Positions 50,889 through 59,573 of a DNA stretch of 64,000 bases are shown here, in pieces. Source of the DNA: Saltatorellus ferox (lineage in GTDB: Bacteria; Planctomycetota; UBA1135; GCA-002686595). The notes below the pieces were generated by a model. The model did no database searches, was not told where the DNA came from, and saw nothing but the letters and a program-made list of their open reading frames with translations. The stretch covers positions 1,860,001-1,924,000 of the forward strand of contig CP036434.1 in NCBI GenBank assembly GCA_007751475.1, written 5' to 3'. Both the position numbers and the translations under genes were made by a program. Numbering within the stretch: position 1 is the first letter of the stretch; the number at the start of each line of letters is the position of its first letter.

Positions 50889-52348
50889 GAGCGCGGGCGT
50901 GGTTTCGCTCGGTAGCCGGGCTCGTGCGCACGGAAGCGCGCGGCGCGCTGCCGATGATGATCGTGCTGTGCCTCGCGGGTGCGGCGGTACTGGCTCTGGC
51001 GCGGTGGCTGTTCGAGGTCACGCCCGAGTCGCTCCTGAGGGAGCCTACCCACGCGTGGTGGGTGCTCGCCTGGGCGGGAGCGATCCCGCTGTGCGCCGAA
51101 CTCTTCGGAGGCGGCAGCCGATCCGTGGCGCCGGGAACCCTGCGTCCGCTGGCGGTTCGAAGCTCGGCCGTACTGGATGCAAAGCTCGTGGTGCTGGCGC
51201 TGGGAGCGCTGGGGCTCTGGGTCTGGATCGGCGCGGTGGACCTCTTCCTCGATACGCAGATGGCGCGGACGAAGCTCTTGCCCGCGAACTACGAGGTGAC
51301 CGTTCGGCTGTTGCTCGGCTCCGCAGCGCTGGCGCTGATCGTCACCGGACTGGTCGCCGTGATCTCCCGTAGCGCGCTGGCCGCGACGGTGCTCGGGCTC
51401 CTGGTTCAGGCGGTGCTGGGAACGCTGCTGCTCGACCCGGACTGGGCCAGCACCTACGGGGACCAGCGGCTGCTCGCGGAGATCGTGGGCGCGGCCACCT
51501 ACTACGCCGTGCATCCTCTCGTGCTCTGCCTGGCCGCCATCGCGATCGGCTGGAGCCTGGCGCTCCGTGGCGCCGCGAAGTCGGATTCCGTTCGCGGCCT
51601 CGGACTGCGGGCGCTCGGTGGCGCTCTCTGGGCAGGACTGGCGACCGCCACGGCGCTTGGCTCCTCCGCCTGGACCACCGCCAGCTGCGAGCCGATCGGG
51701 TTCGACGACCCTGCCGCGAGGATCTACTGGTTCGACCCCAGCCCGGATGGGCGGCAGGTGGCGATCGACCTCTACCCCCCGCACTGGGGTTCACCCGAAC
51801 CCGAGTCGCCCCGATGCATGGAGAGCGCCTGGATCCTGGACCTCGCGACGGGTGACGTTCGGCTCGCGCTGACCCCGGGCGAGATCGCCCGTCATATCCC
51901 TTTCGGCGCGCCCAGCTCCGGTCTCCTGGGCTGGGACGAAGAGGGTCAGGGATTGTGGCTGGAGCTCGCCGGACGCACTCCCTGGATCCGGACTGAGGTT
52001 CGGGTCGGCCAGGGGTCGCTCCGCATCCGAGACGGCCGAGCTCCCACTTCTGCTCCGTCTCCTTCCATCCACTCCGACTCGGCGCCGGTCGTTCGTTCCC
52101 GTGGAATCCTGACGAAGCGGGCATGGCAACCCGGCGTGGAAGCGTCGGGCCCCGAGTGGTGCTGGGTTCAAGGGGAGTCCTTCAAACCTGCGCTCATGGG
52201 GCATGCACCCGACTGGGTGCTCGACCTCGACGGAGATCGCTTCCTCGGCCTCTCTTGGAGGCGCAACACGCTGGAGCTTTTCGATGAAGAGGGAGGCCTG
52301 ATCGAGGTCCTCTTTCCGCCGCGTGGTCCGCAGGAGGAGCAGAGATGA
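50885..52348 (+). CDS. ABC-associated membrane protein with a C-terminal soluble domain, 1
   Basis: The 487-residue protein starts at a TTG overlapping the ATPase stop. About six membrane helices fill residues 20-270 (MMIVLCLAGAAVLALARWLF, LVVLALGALGLWVWIG, RLLLGSAALALIVTGLVAVI). The last 215 residues are soluble and beta-rich (YWFDPSPDGRQVAIDLYPP, DLATGDVRLALTP, GLLGWDEEGQGLWLEL), with a propeller-blade look. No known permease family is recognised, though the position suggests an ABC-2-type subunit. Overlaps the next gene by 4 nt. Confidence 0.7.
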   Translation: MRARAWFRSVAGLVRTEARGALPMMIVLCLAGAAVLALARWLFEVTPESLLREPTHAWWVLAWAGAIPLCAELFGGGSRSVAPGTLRPLAVRSSAVLDAKLVVLALGALGLWVWIGAVDLFLDTQMARTKLLPANYEVTVRLLLGSAALALIVTGLVAVISRSALAATVLGLLVQAVLGTLLLDPDWASTYGDQRLLAEIVGAATYYAVHPLVLCLAAIAIGWSLALRGAAKSDSVRGLGLRALGGALWAGLATATALGSSAWTTASCEPIGFDDPAARIYWFDPSPDGRQVAIDLYPPHWGSPEPESPRCMESAWILDLATGDVRLALTPGEIARHIPFGAPSSGLLGWDEEGQGLWLELAGRTPWIRTEVRVGQGSLRIRDGRAPTSAPSPSIHSDSAPVVRSRGILTKRAWQPGVEASGPEWCWVQGESFKPALMGHAPDWVLDLDGDRFLGLSWRRNTLELFDEEGGLIEVLFPPRGPQEEQR

Positions 52349-53988
52349 GTTGGACAGCATCCAAGACCCGCGGCTTCACGGCACTCTTCGGGCTGGAAGC
52401 ACGCGAAGCGCGCATGATCTTCTGCGGCATGCTGGAGATCGGGCTGCTGGTGGTCGCCGGGGTGGCCTGGTGGACCGTTCGTTCGAACGGCGAGGTCGCG
52501 CCGGGCTGGAAGGAGCTCCTGGGGCTTGCGGGCCTGGCGCAGCTGGCGCTCGTGCCGGTGCTGGCGGACGTGCTGTCCGCCGGCGACGAGCGATCGGCGC
52601 AGCGCGCCGTCGCCAGTCTGCCCGTGTCCAGCGGGCTCGTGTTGCTCGCGCGGGGCGCGGTGATGCTCGTGGCCGCGGCGACGCTGTTCCTTGGCTTCGC
52701 CATCGCATGGTGGCTCCTGGCCGCCGTTCTGCCCGGGCCGTCTGCGTCTTCCCCCTGCGACGAGAGCCCCTGGGATCTGGTCGCCGCCTGGGCGACGGCC
52801 GGCTTTCCCCTGCTGCCGCTCGTCTCCCTCGGTACGACCGGCCTCGTCGCCCTGCTCTTCCGCCACGCCCTGAGCGCCACCGTCGTGGGGCTGGCCTCCG
52901 CGGCCGCGTTCACGGCGATGCTGGTGGATCCCGGGCTCCTGGATCGCGGGACCAGTCTGCTGCGGCTCGACGGGCCGATCCACAGCGTCGTCTACAGCCC
53001 GTGGACGCCCCTGGTTCTGGCGCTTCCCTTCTGGGCTGCGTTCCGGCTCAGGGGCGGGGCAAGCCGCTCCTGGTTCGTGCGAGGTTCGCGCGCGGCCCTG
53101 ACGCTGGCGCTGTGCTCCGGCGCGGCGGCCGGGGCGGCCGAGTTCAAGGAGTGGCGTCAGCTGTCCTACGCCTTCCAGGACCCCCTGGCACAGATGAACA
53201 ACCTGCCATGGGTGGCGCTCGACGGGAGCGCCGTGGTGCTCACGCTACGTCGCGACGAAGCGGTGACCGCTTGGGCCGTGGACCTCTGTAGCGGTGAGCC
53301 GAGGCGCGCCAGCGAACATGAACTGGAGAGCTATCACGAGGAGTCCAGGCGTGGCTTCGTGCGCGACCGAGGCCCGCTGGTGAGAGCGCGTGAACGCGTC
53401 GACGGGGGCTGGGTGCATCCGGTCAGGGAAGAACGCTGGACCTCGGAACTCGGCGGCCCGCCGATCACCGTCCATGTGATTCATGTGCTGCTCCCCGCCC
53501 GACGGGCGCCGGGCATCGCGTACTACGTGGACGCGGATCGCTGGTTTCACTGCGTGGACCTGGAAGCGGGCACGGACGAGAAGACCGACATTCAAATCGA
53601 CGGCCTGCCGCTGACCGCGAGCGTCGACGAGGACGGGCGCTGGCTGACCTGGAACGGTGAGTTCTCCGCGACTCCGACGTTCACCGCCGTGAACCTGGAG
53701 ACGCGCGAACGAATCCAGTACGTCCCCGGGTCGGCCGGCGAGAGGATCTTCGGGCACGCCTACATGGCGTCGTCCGGAGGCGGGCCCGTGCTGCGCTCGA
53801 ACCGCGACGACGGGACGGTCTACTACACGATCCGCGACGGATCGTTCGTGCCGATGCCGTTCCAGAGGAGCTACCTCTTGATCTGGGACATCGATGGAGA
53901 GCGGATGATCGGCGGGGGCAAGGACGGAGGGCTCTACCTCATCGAGCCCGACGGAAGCGAGGCCACGGTGCTCCGGTCGCCGCGCTGA
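52345..53988 (+). CDS. ABC-associated membrane protein with a C-terminal soluble domain, 2
   Basis: The 547-residue protein has the same plan as its upstream neighbour: about six helices in residues 25-260, then a beta-rich soluble region of some 280 residues (AVVLTLRRDEAVTAWAVDL, ASVDEDGRWLTWNGEF, YLLIWDIDGERMIGGGKDG) that resembles propeller blades. The two proteins look like distant paralogues, perhaps two halves of one exporter. It is the last gene of the operon and ends 18 nt before the convergent papain-like protease gene. Confidence 0.7.
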   Translation: MSWTASKTRGFTALFGLEAREARMIFCGMLEIGLLVVAGVAWWTVRSNGEVAPGWKELLGLAGLAQLALVPVLADVLSAGDERSAQRAVASLPVSSGLVLLARGAVMLVAAATLFLGFAIAWWLLAAVLPGPSASSPCDESPWDLVAAWATAGFPLLPLVSLGTTGLVALLFRHALSATVVGLASAAAFTAMLVDPGLLDRGTSLLRLDGPIHSVVYSPWTPLVLALPFWAAFRLRGGASRSWFVRGSRAALTLALCSGAAAGAAEFKEWRQLSYAFQDPLAQMNNLPWVALDGSAVVLTLRRDEAVTAWAVDLCSGEPRRASEHELESYHEESRRGFVRDRGPLVRARERVDGGWVHPVREERWTSELGGPPITVHVIHVLLPARRAPGIAYYVDADRWFHCVDLEAGTDEKTDIQIDGLPLTASVDEDGRWLTWNGEFSATPTFTAVNLETRERIQYVPGSAGERIFGHAYMASSGGGPVLRSNRDDGTVYYTIRDGSFVPMPFQRSYLLIWDIDGERMIGGGKDGGLYLIEPDGSEATVLRSPR

Positions 53989-54006
53989 CTCCGTCGGTGC
54001 GACCCA

Positions 54007-55434
54007 CTACAGATCCGTGGCGCCGCGGATCGACGTCGGCGTCCATTCGAAGGTTCGCTCCGACACGAAGCGAGCTTCCCTGGGCTGGTTCGCGTCCAGC
54101 ACGTCCACGCCGTAGCGGGCCTTGACTCGCGCGCGCTTCGCCAGCGAGACCTGGCCCGCCATCAGCGGGCTCAGGGTCCACAGCGCGCCGGTCCTCGCGT
54201 CCGGCGGGCCCGCCAGCGACGCATGGCTCGCCAGCGTTCTCCACGTTCCATCCGCTCCCTGGACGTCGAGCGTGTACTCCACGACCTCGTAGGCGGCGTC
54301 GCGCAGGTCCTCCATCCACGTGGACAGGGACAGCGCTTCTCCGAGGGCGCTCGGCGCCGGCTGGAGCTTCAGGTGCCACTTGCCGTTGCGGATACGCGCC
54401 GACGTTTCGAAGGGGCTGAGCACCGGGTTCCGCAGCTTCGCCGCCCGCAGGACCAGCGCCGTCTGCGAGTACAGCCGGTGGTAGTCGTAGGCGACCGTGC
54501 AGTAGCCGGCGTCCGCCCAGTCCGTGCCCCAGGAGTTCTTGATCAGGAAGCCGTTCTCGTCGAAGCCGACGATCAGCACCGCGTGCCCGCCGTAGTCGTC
54601 CTGGGGGTAGCGGGCGCCGGAGGCCCACCGGCCCTCGCGCAGCTCCGTGACGAGGTCCTTGCCCGCGGCGCGGCAGATCGCGTGCGCTCCCTCGTAGGTC
54701 AACCAGACCTTCTCGGCGGCCGCGACCGTTTCGGGCGTCCGCTCGCGGAAGCCCTCCAGCATCCCGGGATCGATCGTGACGCCGGGCCGCTTCTCGACGT
54801 CGGACCACGACGGCCCGTGCACCATGTAGCCCACCGGGATCCCAAGAGTTCCGCTGCGCAGGAGCTCCTTCAATCGCGCGATATCCCGCGTCTCCGTTTC
54901 GTCCAGCACCTCGGCGTCCGAGGCCGCGAAGCCCCATTTGCCCGCGGCGTCGCGGAGCCCGCGCAGCTGCTCGGTGTCGATTCGCGTCAGCTCCAGAAAG
55001 CGACGGATCTCCTCCGGTACGTCGGGGCCTGCCTTGGCCTTGCGCGGGTCATAGGGCCACACGCTCTCATGGCAGGTGCCGACGAGCTCGAAGAGCGGTA
55101 CGTACTCGCGGAGCGCATTGCCCTCCTTCAGCGCAAGCGGGCCGCCGATCTGGCGAATCCATGCGTCCACGTCGTTCTCGTGCAGCTTCACCGTCGAGTA
55201 GAGCAGCTGCTCGCAGAGATCCGTCGGCACGCCCGGGAACGTCTCCAGTGCGCCACAGATCGAGAAGGCGGCGCAGGTCCCGCGATGCCCCTGGTCCTTC
55301 ACGGACGACTGCGAGCGGCGATGGTCGACCACCTCGGGGCGGAAGAGCTCGGACGGCGGCGTGAGGGGCGGCGCGTCCTGGGGGAGAAGCGCCGGGGGAA
55401 GCAGGAGGGAGAGGGCGGAGAGGAGGACGGTCAT
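54007..55434 (-). CDS. Secreted papain-like (C1) cysteine protease
   Basis: The 475-residue protein has a short signal peptide and then the C1 motifs in order: Gln48 and Cys54 in KDQGHRGTCAAFS, His284 in GGHAVLIVGFDENG and Asn300 in LIKNSWGTDW. This is the complete catalytic set. There is almost no propeptide before the catalytic domain. The last 160 residues are beta-rich and probably bind substrate or partners (WHLKLQPAP, YEVVEYTLDVQGADGTW). Large inserts separate the Cys and His parts. Outside or periplasmic proteolysis is the likely role. Confidence 0.9.
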   Translation of the reverse strand: MTVLLSALSLLLPPALLPQDAPPLTPPSELFRPEVVDHRRSQSSVKDQGHRGTCAAFSICGALETFPGVPTDLCEQLLYSTVKLHENDVDAWIRQIGGPLALKEGNALREYVPLFELVGTCHESVWPYDPRKAKAGPDVPEEIRRFLELTRIDTEQLRGLRDAAGKWGFAASDAEVLDETETRDIARLKELLRSGTLGIPVGYMVHGPSWSDVEKRPGVTIDPGMLEGFRERTPETVAAAEKVWLTYEGAHAICRAAGKDLVTELREGRWASGARYPQDDYGGHAVLIVGFDENGFLIKNSWGTDWADAGYCTVAYDYHRLYSQTALVLRAAKLRNPVLSPFETSARIRNGKWHLKLQPAPSALGEALSLSTWMEDLRDAAYEVVEYTLDVQGADGTWRTLASHASLAGPPDARTGALWTLSPLMAGQVSLAKRARVKARYGVDVLDANQPREARFVSERTFEWTPTSIRGATDL

Positions 55435-55499
55435 GGCGGGATGATGCCAGATGGAGGGAGCGGCGTGGAGCTTGCAGGTCGGGGCCGCGCGGGTTATGG

Positions 55500-57659
55500 A
55501 TGGAGCCCGTGCGTGACCTGCCAGCGTTCTACTATCTCGATCATCTGCTCGCCGTGCTGGAGGAAGTGGAGCGGATTCACGGCTGCGCGCTGGGGGAACC
55601 CGAGCTCCAGCTGATCGAGGCGTTCCGCGCGCAGCCCCGGATGGCGCAGGCGACGTGGGCGCGGATGGCGAGTCGCAAGGGGCGGTTCTTCACGGCCGAG
55701 CAGCTCGAGTACGCGGAGATCCGCGACGTCGCGCGTCAGCTAGAGCGCCTCGTGGAGCACGGCTTCGTCCGCCCGCTGGAGGAGCGCGACGTGGCCAAAT
55801 GGCTGTCCTCGTCCACCAAGGCCCAGGTGCTGGAGGTGCTCGCCCGCCAGGCCGAGCCGCCGCGATTCGCGGTCTCCTGGAAGAAAGCGCGCCTGGCGGC
55901 CGTGGCCGCTGCCTCCGCGCCGCCGGGTGACTTGCTACCGGAGCGCATGACCTACGTGCAGCGACGCGAGGCGCCCCTCGGGTTCATCAGCTTCCTCTAC
56001 TTCGGAAGGTACGCCGAGGACCTGCGCGCGATCGCGCTCCGGGACCTGGGGCTCCTGCGGACGCGCCCGAACGGGGGGAAGGCGACGGCTCGTTTCCGCA
56101 GCGAAGACGAGGCGCGGGCGGCGTACTTCTACGAGCGTGGGCGGCATCATTTTCGCGCGGGTATCGACGCCGAGGTCGAGCGGCTCGTGCAAAGCGTCGA
56201 CGACTGGCCGGAACCGCGAGCCGCGGCCACGATGGAGCGCCGCGACGGGCTGCTCGATCGGCTCGGCGGGCGCGCCGAGAAAGCCGGTGATGCGGAACTG
56301 GCGCTCGCGCTCTACGGTCGCTCCATGTCGTCCGTCTCCCGCGAGCGCGAGGTTCGAATCAGGTACGCTGCCGGGGAGAAGGACTGGGTGGAGCAACGGC
56401 TTCTGTCCATGATCGACGATCCTGTGAACGACGAGGAGTGCGTCTTCGCAGCCGACTTTCACGCGCGCAAGTTCGGCGGTCAGCGCACCAGCGCGGCGAC
56501 CGAGCTCCTGCGCGCGGGCACCGTCATCGAGATCGACGAGGCCTACCGGCACGAGCCCGAACGTGCTGCCGCGCGGCACTTCGTGGAGCGCGGCAGCCGC
56601 GCGTGGTTCGCGGAGAACCGACTGTGGCGCGCGCTCTTTGGACTGACGTTCTGGGACCTGCTCTTCGGCCCCGAGGCGCGCGGCTTCCACGGCGAGTTCG
56701 ATCACCTACCCGCTTCGCTACGCCGTCGGAGCTTTCTGGAAGAGAACGCCGCCGGCGCCGAAGCCAGGCTGCAGCAGCTCCGCGATCCCGCAGGGCTCGA
56801 GCCGCTGATTCGCTCCTCGACGGCCGCCGCGTTGCGCGAGCCGAACGCGCTCTTCGACCCTGCCTGGTTCGAGCCAGAGGCCCTCGTGGATCTTTTGCGC
56901 TCGGACGGGAACCGAGGCATGGCCCTCATGCTCGAGACAATGGCCCGCGACTTCCCGGGTCACTCCAGCGGCTACCCCGATCTGGCTCTGCTCGACGGCG
57001 ATCATGCCCGATTCATCGAGGTGAAGGCCGAAGGGGATTCGGTGCGGCGGCCCCAGCTCGTGCGCATGGAAGAGATGCGCGCGGCCGGACTCGACGCGTC
57101 CATTCTGAAGGTCGAATGGGGTCTCGATCCGGGCCGCACCTACGTGGTGGTCGACGTCGAGACCACGGGAGGGCGCCCGCCGCTCCATCGCGTGACCGAG
57201 GTCGCGGCCGTCCGTGTGCGCCATGGAGAGGTGCTGGACACGTGGTCGACGCTCGTGAACCCCGAGCGTCGCATCCCCGCCAACATCACGCAGCTCACCG
57301 GGATCAGCGACGAGATGGTCCGGTCCGCGCCGCGCTTCGCCGAAGTGGCCGATGAGTTCGAGGCCTTCCTCGAGGGCGCTATCTTCGTCGCCCACAACGT
57401 GAACTTCGACTACGGCTTCCTCGGCGCGGAGTTCCGGCGGCTCGGCCGCGGCTTCTCCCATCCGAAGCTCTGCACCGTGGTTCAGATGCGGCGCTACTTC
57501 CCCGGAAGCCCGAGCTACTCGCTCGGCAAGCTCTGCCGTGAACACGGGATCGAGCTGCGTCACCATCACCGGGCGCTCGACGACGCGCTCGCGACCGCGG
57601 AGCTGGTCAAGCGTATCCATCGTGCGCGACATGGAGACCTCGATCCCCGGGGAGTGTAG
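55500..57659 (+). CDS. FAN1-like VRR-nuclease fused to a DnaQ-type 3'-5' exonuclease
   Basis: The 719-residue protein has a helical N-terminal region like bacterial FAN1 (AFYYLDHLLAVLEEVER, winged-helix-like 60-130, then TPR-like helices), then the VRR-NUC domain with GYPDL (Asp494) and EVK (Glu507, Lys509), the PD-D/ExK site. Directly after it is a DEDDh exonuclease: VVVDVETTGG (Asp552, Glu554), PANITQLTGIS, AHNVNFDYGFL and HHHRALDDA. FAN1 trims 5' flaps and interstrand cross-links; DnaQ-type domains degrade 3' ends. One protein could do both. No repair neighbours. Confidence 0.88.
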   Translation: MEPVRDLPAFYYLDHLLAVLEEVERIHGCALGEPELQLIEAFRAQPRMAQATWARMASRKGRFFTAEQLEYAEIRDVARQLERLVEHGFVRPLEERDVAKWLSSSTKAQVLEVLARQAEPPRFAVSWKKARLAAVAAASAPPGDLLPERMTYVQRREAPLGFISFLYFGRYAEDLRAIALRDLGLLRTRPNGGKATARFRSEDEARAAYFYERGRHHFRAGIDAEVERLVQSVDDWPEPRAAATMERRDGLLDRLGGRAEKAGDAELALALYGRSMSSVSREREVRIRYAAGEKDWVEQRLLSMIDDPVNDEECVFAADFHARKFGGQRTSAATELLRAGTVIEIDEAYRHEPERAAARHFVERGSRAWFAENRLWRALFGLTFWDLLFGPEARGFHGEFDHLPASLRRRSFLEENAAGAEARLQQLRDPAGLEPLIRSSTAAALREPNALFDPAWFEPEALVDLLRSDGNRGMALMLETMARDFPGHSSGYPDLALLDGDHARFIEVKAEGDSVRRPQLVRMEEMRAAGLDASILKVEWGLDPGRTYVVVDVETTGGRPPLHRVTEVAAVRVRHGEVLDTWSTLVNPERRIPANITQLTGISDEMVRSAPRFAEVADEFEAFLEGAIFVAHNVNFDYGFLGAEFRRLGRGFSHPKLCTVVQMRRYFPGSPSYSLGKLCREHGIELRHHHRALDDALATAELVKRIHRARHGDLDPRGV

Positions 57660-57751
57660 GGGCGCCTCGGGATCGGGCCTGACTGCTCCATCCCGCAGCG
57701 CCAGAGCCGCAAGCCTTGTGCTCTTCGGGCCCCTTCTCTAAACAGGGGGCC

Positions 57752-59563
57752 ATGGAAGATCACAAGCCCAAGTTGCTCGGGCAGCTCGCGTCCACGGCCA
57801 TTTGCGGGAACGACATCACTTCATCGTGTCTTTATGTCTCTGCGCTTGCGATCGGCTACGCGGGGCGCTGGGCTCCGGTGTGTCTTCTTTTCGTCGCGGC
57901 GACGCTGTATCTCTTCCGGTCCATCTACGCGGAAGTCGTGGGGGCGATGCCGCTCAACGGCGGCGCGTACAACGCGCTCCTCAACACGACCAGCAAGTAC
58001 CGAGCCTCGATCGCGGCGTGCCTCACGATCCTTTCGTACATGGCGACGGCGGTGATCTCCTCCAACGAGGCGATGCACTACCTGCACTCGCTTTGGCATG
58101 GGCTGCCGATCATTCCAGCGACGATCGGGCTGCTCGCCGTGTTCATGCTCCTGACGATCTCGGGGATCACGGAGTCGGCCGTCGTCGCCATCGGGATCTT
58201 TCTCTTCCATCTCTTCTCGATGGGGCTGTTGCTCATCCTCGGGACGATCGCCGTGTTCACCGTCGGCACCGAAGTCCTGTGGCAGAACCTCTCGACGCCC
58301 GCGCCCGGCGGCGTCGCAGCGGCGCTCTTCTTCGGTTTCTCGGCGGCGATGCTCGGGATCTCTGGCTTCGAGTCCTCCGCGAACTTCGTGGAGGAGCAGA
58401 AGGAGGGCGTGTTCCCGAAGACCCTTCGCAACATGTGGATCGCGGTGGCCGTGCTGAATCCCGGGATGGCGCTTCTCGCCCTGGCACTGATCCCGACACC
58501 CGAGGTCCAGTCCCTGTACCAGGAGACGCTGCTGTCCCAGATGGGCACCCTGTCGTCGGGGAGCTGGCTGGGAACGCTGATCGGCATCGACGCGGTGCTC
58601 GTTCTGAGCGGCGCCACGCTCACCAGCTACGTGGGGGTCACCGGCCTCGTGAAGCGCATGACGCTGGACCGCTGCCTTCCTTCGATCCTGCTGAAGGAGA
58701 GCCGCTTCCGCACGCCCTGGCCGATCATCGTCGGCTTCTTCGTGCTGTCGGTGTCGGTGCTCCTGATCACCAAGGGGGAACTCGCTTCGCTGGCGGCGGT
58801 CTACACCATCTCCTTCCTGCTCGTGATGGCGCTCTTTGCCGTCGGCAACCTGCTGCTCAAGATCAAGCGTTCGCAGCTGCCGCGTCCGACGCGAGCGTCC
58901 TACCTGACGGTCTTGATGGCCCTCGTCGCGGTCCTGGTGGCCACGTTCGGGAACGCCAGGCTCAACCAGGCCTACCTCATCGTCTTCCTGGAGTACCTCA
59001 TCCCGACGGTCCTCGTCGTGACCCTGATGCTGATGCGCCAGCCCATCCTTCAGCTCGGCGTATTCTTGCTGGACGAGGCGCGCAGGGGCGTGCGCAAGGA
59101 GCGACGGACCGCCGAGGCGGTCGACAGTTCGGTCAAGGTCGCCTGGTGGGCGCGGATCGGACGCAGCATCAATCGCTGGGAAGAGCGCCTCCGCGGTACG
59201 CTGGCGCGCATCCAGACCCAGCCTTTCGTGTTCTTCACCCGCGGCGACAACTTGGAGAACCTGAACCGCGTGATGCTCTACATCCGCGAGAACGAGCACA
59301 CGAACCGCGTCAAGTTCGTGAGCGTCTACCAGGAGGAGAACGAGGTGCCCCCGCGGCTCGCGGAGCACCTCGCTTTCCTCGACGAGGTCTACCCGGAGAT
59401 CGACATCGAGTTCCTGGCCGTCCAGGGAGAATTCTGTCCCGACCTCATCGACTCGCTCTCCAGGCAGTGGGGGATCCCGACGAACCTGATGTTCATCGGG
59501 TCACCGAGCGGGCACCTGCAGTACCGCCTGGCGGATCTCCACGGCGTGCGGATGATCATCTGA
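57752..59563 (+). CDS. APC-superfamily permease with a C-terminal soluble domain
   Basis: The 603-residue protein begins with KLLGQLASTAICGNDITSSC and has about twelve membrane helices with the APC pattern (GGAYNALLNTTSKYRASIAA, FFGFSAAMLGISGFESSANF). After residue 440 a cytoplasmic part follows, of which the last 120 residues (NLENLNRVMLYIRENEHTNR, VKFVSVYQEEN, VQGEFCPDLIDSLSRQWGIP, FIGSPSGHLQYRL) look like a universal-stress-protein-type fold. The ATG at 57752 is preferred to one 36 nt upstream. It should import amino acids or related compounds; the tail may regulate it. Confidence 0.8.
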   Translation: MEDHKPKLLGQLASTAICGNDITSSCLYVSALAIGYAGRWAPVCLLFVAATLYLFRSIYAEVVGAMPLNGGAYNALLNTTSKYRASIAACLTILSYMATAVISSNEAMHYLHSLWHGLPIIPATIGLLAVFMLLTISGITESAVVAIGIFLFHLFSMGLLLILGTIAVFTVGTEVLWQNLSTPAPGGVAAALFFGFSAAMLGISGFESSANFVEEQKEGVFPKTLRNMWIAVAVLNPGMALLALALIPTPEVQSLYQETLLSQMGTLSSGSWLGTLIGIDAVLVLSGATLTSYVGVTGLVKRMTLDRCLPSILLKESRFRTPWPIIVGFFVLSVSVLLITKGELASLAAVYTISFLLVMALFAVGNLLLKIKRSQLPRPTRASYLTVLMALVAVLVATFGNARLNQAYLIVFLEYLIPTVLVVTLMLMRQPILQLGVFLLDEARRGVRKERRTAEAVDSSVKVAWWARIGRSINRWEERLRGTLARIQTQPFVFFTRGDNLENLNRVMLYIRENEHTNRVKFVSVYQEENEVPPRLAEHLAFLDEVYPEIDIEFLAVQGEFCPDLIDSLSRQWGIPTNLMFIGSPSGHLQYRLADLHGVRMII

Positions 59564-59573
59564 TCAGGTTCCT

